DNA of 6,566 nucleotides, taken from the NCBI GenBank assembly GCA_964529325.1, contig CAZGWH010000080.1, forward strand, positions 1 to 6,566, in the 5' to 3' direction. A program made the translations under genes and the position numbers. This DNA comes from GCA-2689995 sp964529325 (lineage in GTDB: Bacteria; Fidelibacterota; Marinisomatia; SCGC-AAA003-L08; GCA-2689995). Each line of letters begins with the position of its first letter. Position 1 is the first letter of the stretch. Positions 4,314 through 6,566 of this stretch are shown in pieces. The notes below the pieces were generated by a model, which saw nothing but the letters and a program-made list of their open reading frames with translations, searched no databases and was not told the DNA's origin.

Positions 4314-6506
4314 ATGAAAAAAATAATGATAATAAGTTTGGTGTGTTTCGGAATTTTATTTTCATCCGATGCGTTAAAAAATATCCAAATGTTAAAAAAA
4401 TTACAATATATTGAATTTAATTCATCACAACTTGAAAACGAACGAGATAAAAAAATAAATGAAATAACAACATCTCCTAAAGGTGAATTTGAAACGACGA
4501 CGATGTATAAAAAACGAAAAAAAGATGCCAAACGAATTGCCCAAGAAATCCGTGATGAATATGCCGGTAAAATTGCAGATGCCAAACGGAAATTTGATGA
4601 AAGACAAATAGCAATTGCCAATGAAATTGAACAATTATTAGTAAATAGCCGAGAAGATGTAGAAAGTTCATTTACATTGGGTAAGTATGATGCAGATGAA
4701 GCACAATTTAGAATAACTATAAATCAAACAAGTAATTCATTTAATATTTCAGTCCCATTGGAATTAGCTCGCAATTTTAAAGAAAATGTAAACCGATTAA
4801 AAGCAATTGGTCAGCGCCAACTGACTCAAAATGGAGATTGGGAATATTTTAATTGGCAAATTAATTTTAAAGGAGAAAATTATACCTTTGGAAATACAAA
4901 AGGAAATTTTGAAGTTGCGAGTCAAAGTAGTCGTAAAAATATAACTCCTCCAAATTTAAGTGTTCAACTTGCATTTACTGAACCGTCTGGAGATGATAGA
5001 CTTGATGCCGAAGAAACTGCCGAACTTGTGGTAACCCTGAAAAATAAAGGGCATGGTTCTGCATTTGGAGTTGAAATAATGTGCAATTTATCAGGTTCAA
5101 ACCAAATTGAATTTCCTAAATCGGTTTATATTGGAGAAATATCACCCAATAAAAGTAAAACCAAACGAATAAAATTTAAAGCATCTGAAAATGTGAGTTC
5201 AGGAGAGGTATCAATTACTTTAAAATTTAAAGAATCTAATAATTTTGAACCTGATGATCAAAAAATTACTTTTGAAACAGAAGCACTAATTCCACCAAAA
5301 TTAGAAATTGTAGATATTGGAATTGATGATGCAAGTGGAAATGCAAAATTAGAACCTCGTGAAGTTGTATCAATAACGGTGAGAGTTCAAAACCTTGGCC
5401 ATGGAACAGCGGATGATATAGATGTAAAAATTAATAAAGGGAGTAACCATATCTATTTTTTTGGAGATTCCCAAGAACAATTTAATATTGGAAGTTTACA
5501 CCCTGGTGAATATAAAGATATTTCATTTGATATGGTGTCAAATAAAAAAGCAAAAGAAATGCCTATATCAGTTACCGTTACTGAAAGTCGTGGGAGATTT
5601 GGAATTTCAAATCACGCACTTGATTTAGCATTTAATCAAGTTCAGCGAAAAGTAGGAGAAATGACCATTGTAGGAAAATATGAAGTAAAAGGAAAATTTA
5701 ATGCAACTACAGGGTTATCAGTTGATATTGAAACCAATATACCCGACCTAAAAAATAATAAGCATGCACTTGCAATCATTTTTGGTGTAGAAGAATATAA
5801 AAATGTATCTCCAGTAACCTTTGCAAAAAGAGATGCTTCAATAATGAAAGAATATTTTTTAAATACACTTGGAATACCATCTAATAGAATCTATTTTAAA
5901 ACCAATGATGATGTGGGTAAAGCAGAATTTGATAAAGTTTTTTCAAAAGGAGGCTGGTTAGACAAGCGAGCAAAATCATCGACAGATATTTTTGTTTACT
6001 TTGCAGGACATGGTGCACCCGATATTAAAAAAGATGAAGCATTTTTAATCCCCTACGATGGTGACCCCAATTATGCATCTCAAACTGGTTTTTCTGTCAA
6101 TAAAATGTATAAAATATTAAATGAATTAAATACAAAGTCAGTTACTGTTTTTCTTGATGCATGTTTTTCGGGTGCAAATCGTGAAAGTGAAATGCTTCTC
6201 GCTGATGCTCGACCTATTTTTATAGTTGTAAATGAGTCTATATATGGAGATGTGACAGTGTTTTCTGCAAGTGGTGGTAAAGAAATATCTTCCGCATGGC
6301 CAGAAAAAAAACATGGTTTATTTAGCTATTTTTTAATGAAGGGTATGCAAGGGAGTGCTGATGTTAATTATGATAATAAATTAACAATTGGTGAATTAGG
6401 AAATTATATAAATAAAAATGTTACAGAAATGGCTGGAATGTTAGACAGAGAACAAACGCCTGAATTACAAACAAATAATAAAAATAGAGTATTGATTAAA
6501 TATTAA
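4314..6506 (+). CDS. Exported caspase-like (peptidase C14) protein with coiled coil and beta-sandwich repeats
   Basis: A 730-aa protein. Residues 1-20 form a Sec signal peptide (core IMIISLVCFGILF, then SSDA). Residues about 24-110 are a charged helical/coiled-coil region that includes PKGEFETTTMYKKRKKDAKR. Residues about 120-205 form a compact beta-rich region. Two CARDB-like beta-sandwich repeats follow at about 212-325 and 327-430; each opens with PPxL and carries a (V/S)-T-(L/V)-x-(N)-x-G-H-G-x-A pattern. The caspase-like domain spans about 483-728, with catalytic His566 in VYFAGHGAP and Cys617 in FLDACFSGA, both intact. A Ca-binding EF-hand-like loop (D683, N685, D687, K689, E694) lies near the C-terminus. 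Family knowledge predicts cysteine peptidase activity, probably after basic residues as in metacaspase/gingipain relatives. AAGGAAAG at 4298-4305 supports the start. An export signal on a caspase-like enzyme suggests a periplasmic or surface role. The substrate is unknown. Confidence 0.92.
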   Translation: MKKIMIISLVCFGILFSSDALKNIQMLKKLQYIEFNSSQLENERDKKINEITTSPKGEFETTTMYKKRKKDAKRIAQEIRDEYAGKIADAKRKFDERQIAIANEIEQLLVNSREDVESSFTLGKYDADEAQFRITINQTSNSFNISVPLELARNFKENVNRLKAIGQRQLTQNGDWEYFNWQINFKGENYTFGNTKGNFEVASQSSRKNITPPNLSVQLAFTEPSGDDRLDAEETAELVVTLKNKGHGSAFGVEIMCNLSGSNQIEFPKSVYIGEISPNKSKTKRIKFKASENVSSGEVSITLKFKESNNFEPDDQKITFETEALIPPKLEIVDIGIDDASGNAKLEPREVVSITVRVQNLGHGTADDIDVKINKGSNHIYFFGDSQEQFNIGSLHPGEYKDISFDMVSNKKAKEMPISVTVTESRGRFGISNHALDLAFNQVQRKVGEMTIVGKYEVKGKFNATTGLSVDIETNIPDLKNNKHALAIIFGVEEYKNVSPVTFAKRDASIMKEYFLNTLGIPSNRIYFKTNDDVGKAEFDKVFSKGGWLDKRAKSSTDIFVYFAGHGAPDIKKDEAFLIPYDGDPNYASQTGFSVNKMYKILNELNTKSVTVFLDACFSGANRESEMLLADARPIFIVVNESIYGDVTVFSASGGKEISSAWPEKKHGLFSYFLMKGMQGSADVNYDNKLTIGELGNYINKNVTEMAGMLDREQTPELQTNNKNRVLIKY

Positions 6507-6514
6507 AGTGTATT

Positions 6515-6544
6515 AAAAAGCCTCACAATTTGCGAGGCTTTTTT
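6515..6544. terminator. Rho-independent terminator after the caspase gene
   Basis: AAAAAGCCTC (6515-6524) pairs with GAGGCTTTTT (6534-6543) around a 9-base loop, with T running to 6544, nine bases after the stop codon. The A tract on the left and T tract on the right mean it can act on both strands. It closes the locus on the right. Confidence 0.9.
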
Positions 6545-6566
6545 ATGTTTTGCGGAAGCGTGTGAG

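Noticed and set aside
4271..4671. Three overlapping minus-strand frames opposite the start of the caspase gene
   Set aside because: They are Phe/Ile-rich products of the A-rich coiled-coil coding sequence read in reverse. The + strand gene has a signal peptide, ribosome site and intact catalytic domain.

Overview
This window carries a complete diversity-generating retroelement (DGR) inside a locus of exported proteins from an AT-rich bacterium. The short Sec signal peptides ending in forms such as FGLTQ, the A-rich leaders with little Shine-Dalgarno sequence, and the combination of DUF4384, sulfatase-modifying-factor-fold and caspase-like genes suggest an uncultured member of the FCB superphylum (Marinimicrobia, Cloacimonadota or Bacteroidota-like). 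This placement is inference only; there is no rRNA or housekeeping marker.

Layout, all real genes on the + strand. Positions 1-248 are AT-rich noncoding DNA with a long inverted repeat. A 292-aa exported protein with a DUF4384-like domain follows (249-1127), then a spacer with a GC-rich hairpin and a cluster of 20-bp palindromes. Next is the DGR cassette. The target gene (1334-2320) encodes an exported protein with an N-terminal beta-rich domain and a C-terminal FGE-sulfatase/C-type-lectin fold whose last 45 codons hold the variable repeat VR (2186-2313). Downstream are hairpins and a terminator, the accessory gene avd (2453-2785), the template repeat TR (2799-2926), a stem-loop (3029-3073) and the DGR reverse transcriptase (3086-4141). 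A second copy of the palindrome cluster comes next (4182-4281), then a 730-aa exported protein with a coiled coil, two beta-sandwich repeats and a caspase-like peptidase domain (4314-6506), and a strong terminator (6515-6544).

The decisive evidence is the base-by-base comparison of VR and TR at an offset of 613. Over 128 aligned bases there are 18 differences, and every one falls at a TR adenine. All 95 non-adenine template positions are identical. This is the signature of mutagenic retrohoming. The changes convert an Asn-rich template surface into one rich in Tyr, Trp, Phe, Asp, Ser and Gly, as expected for a diversified ligand-binding site.

How the genes may work together: TR RNA is copied by the RT with Avd into adenine-mutagenised cDNA, which rewrites the end of the target gene. 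The target, the DUF4384 protein and the caspase-like protein all have export signals, so the locus could be a hypervariable extracytoplasmic sensor coupled to a caspase-like protease. That link is inferred from adjacency and known family associations and is not shown by the sequence.
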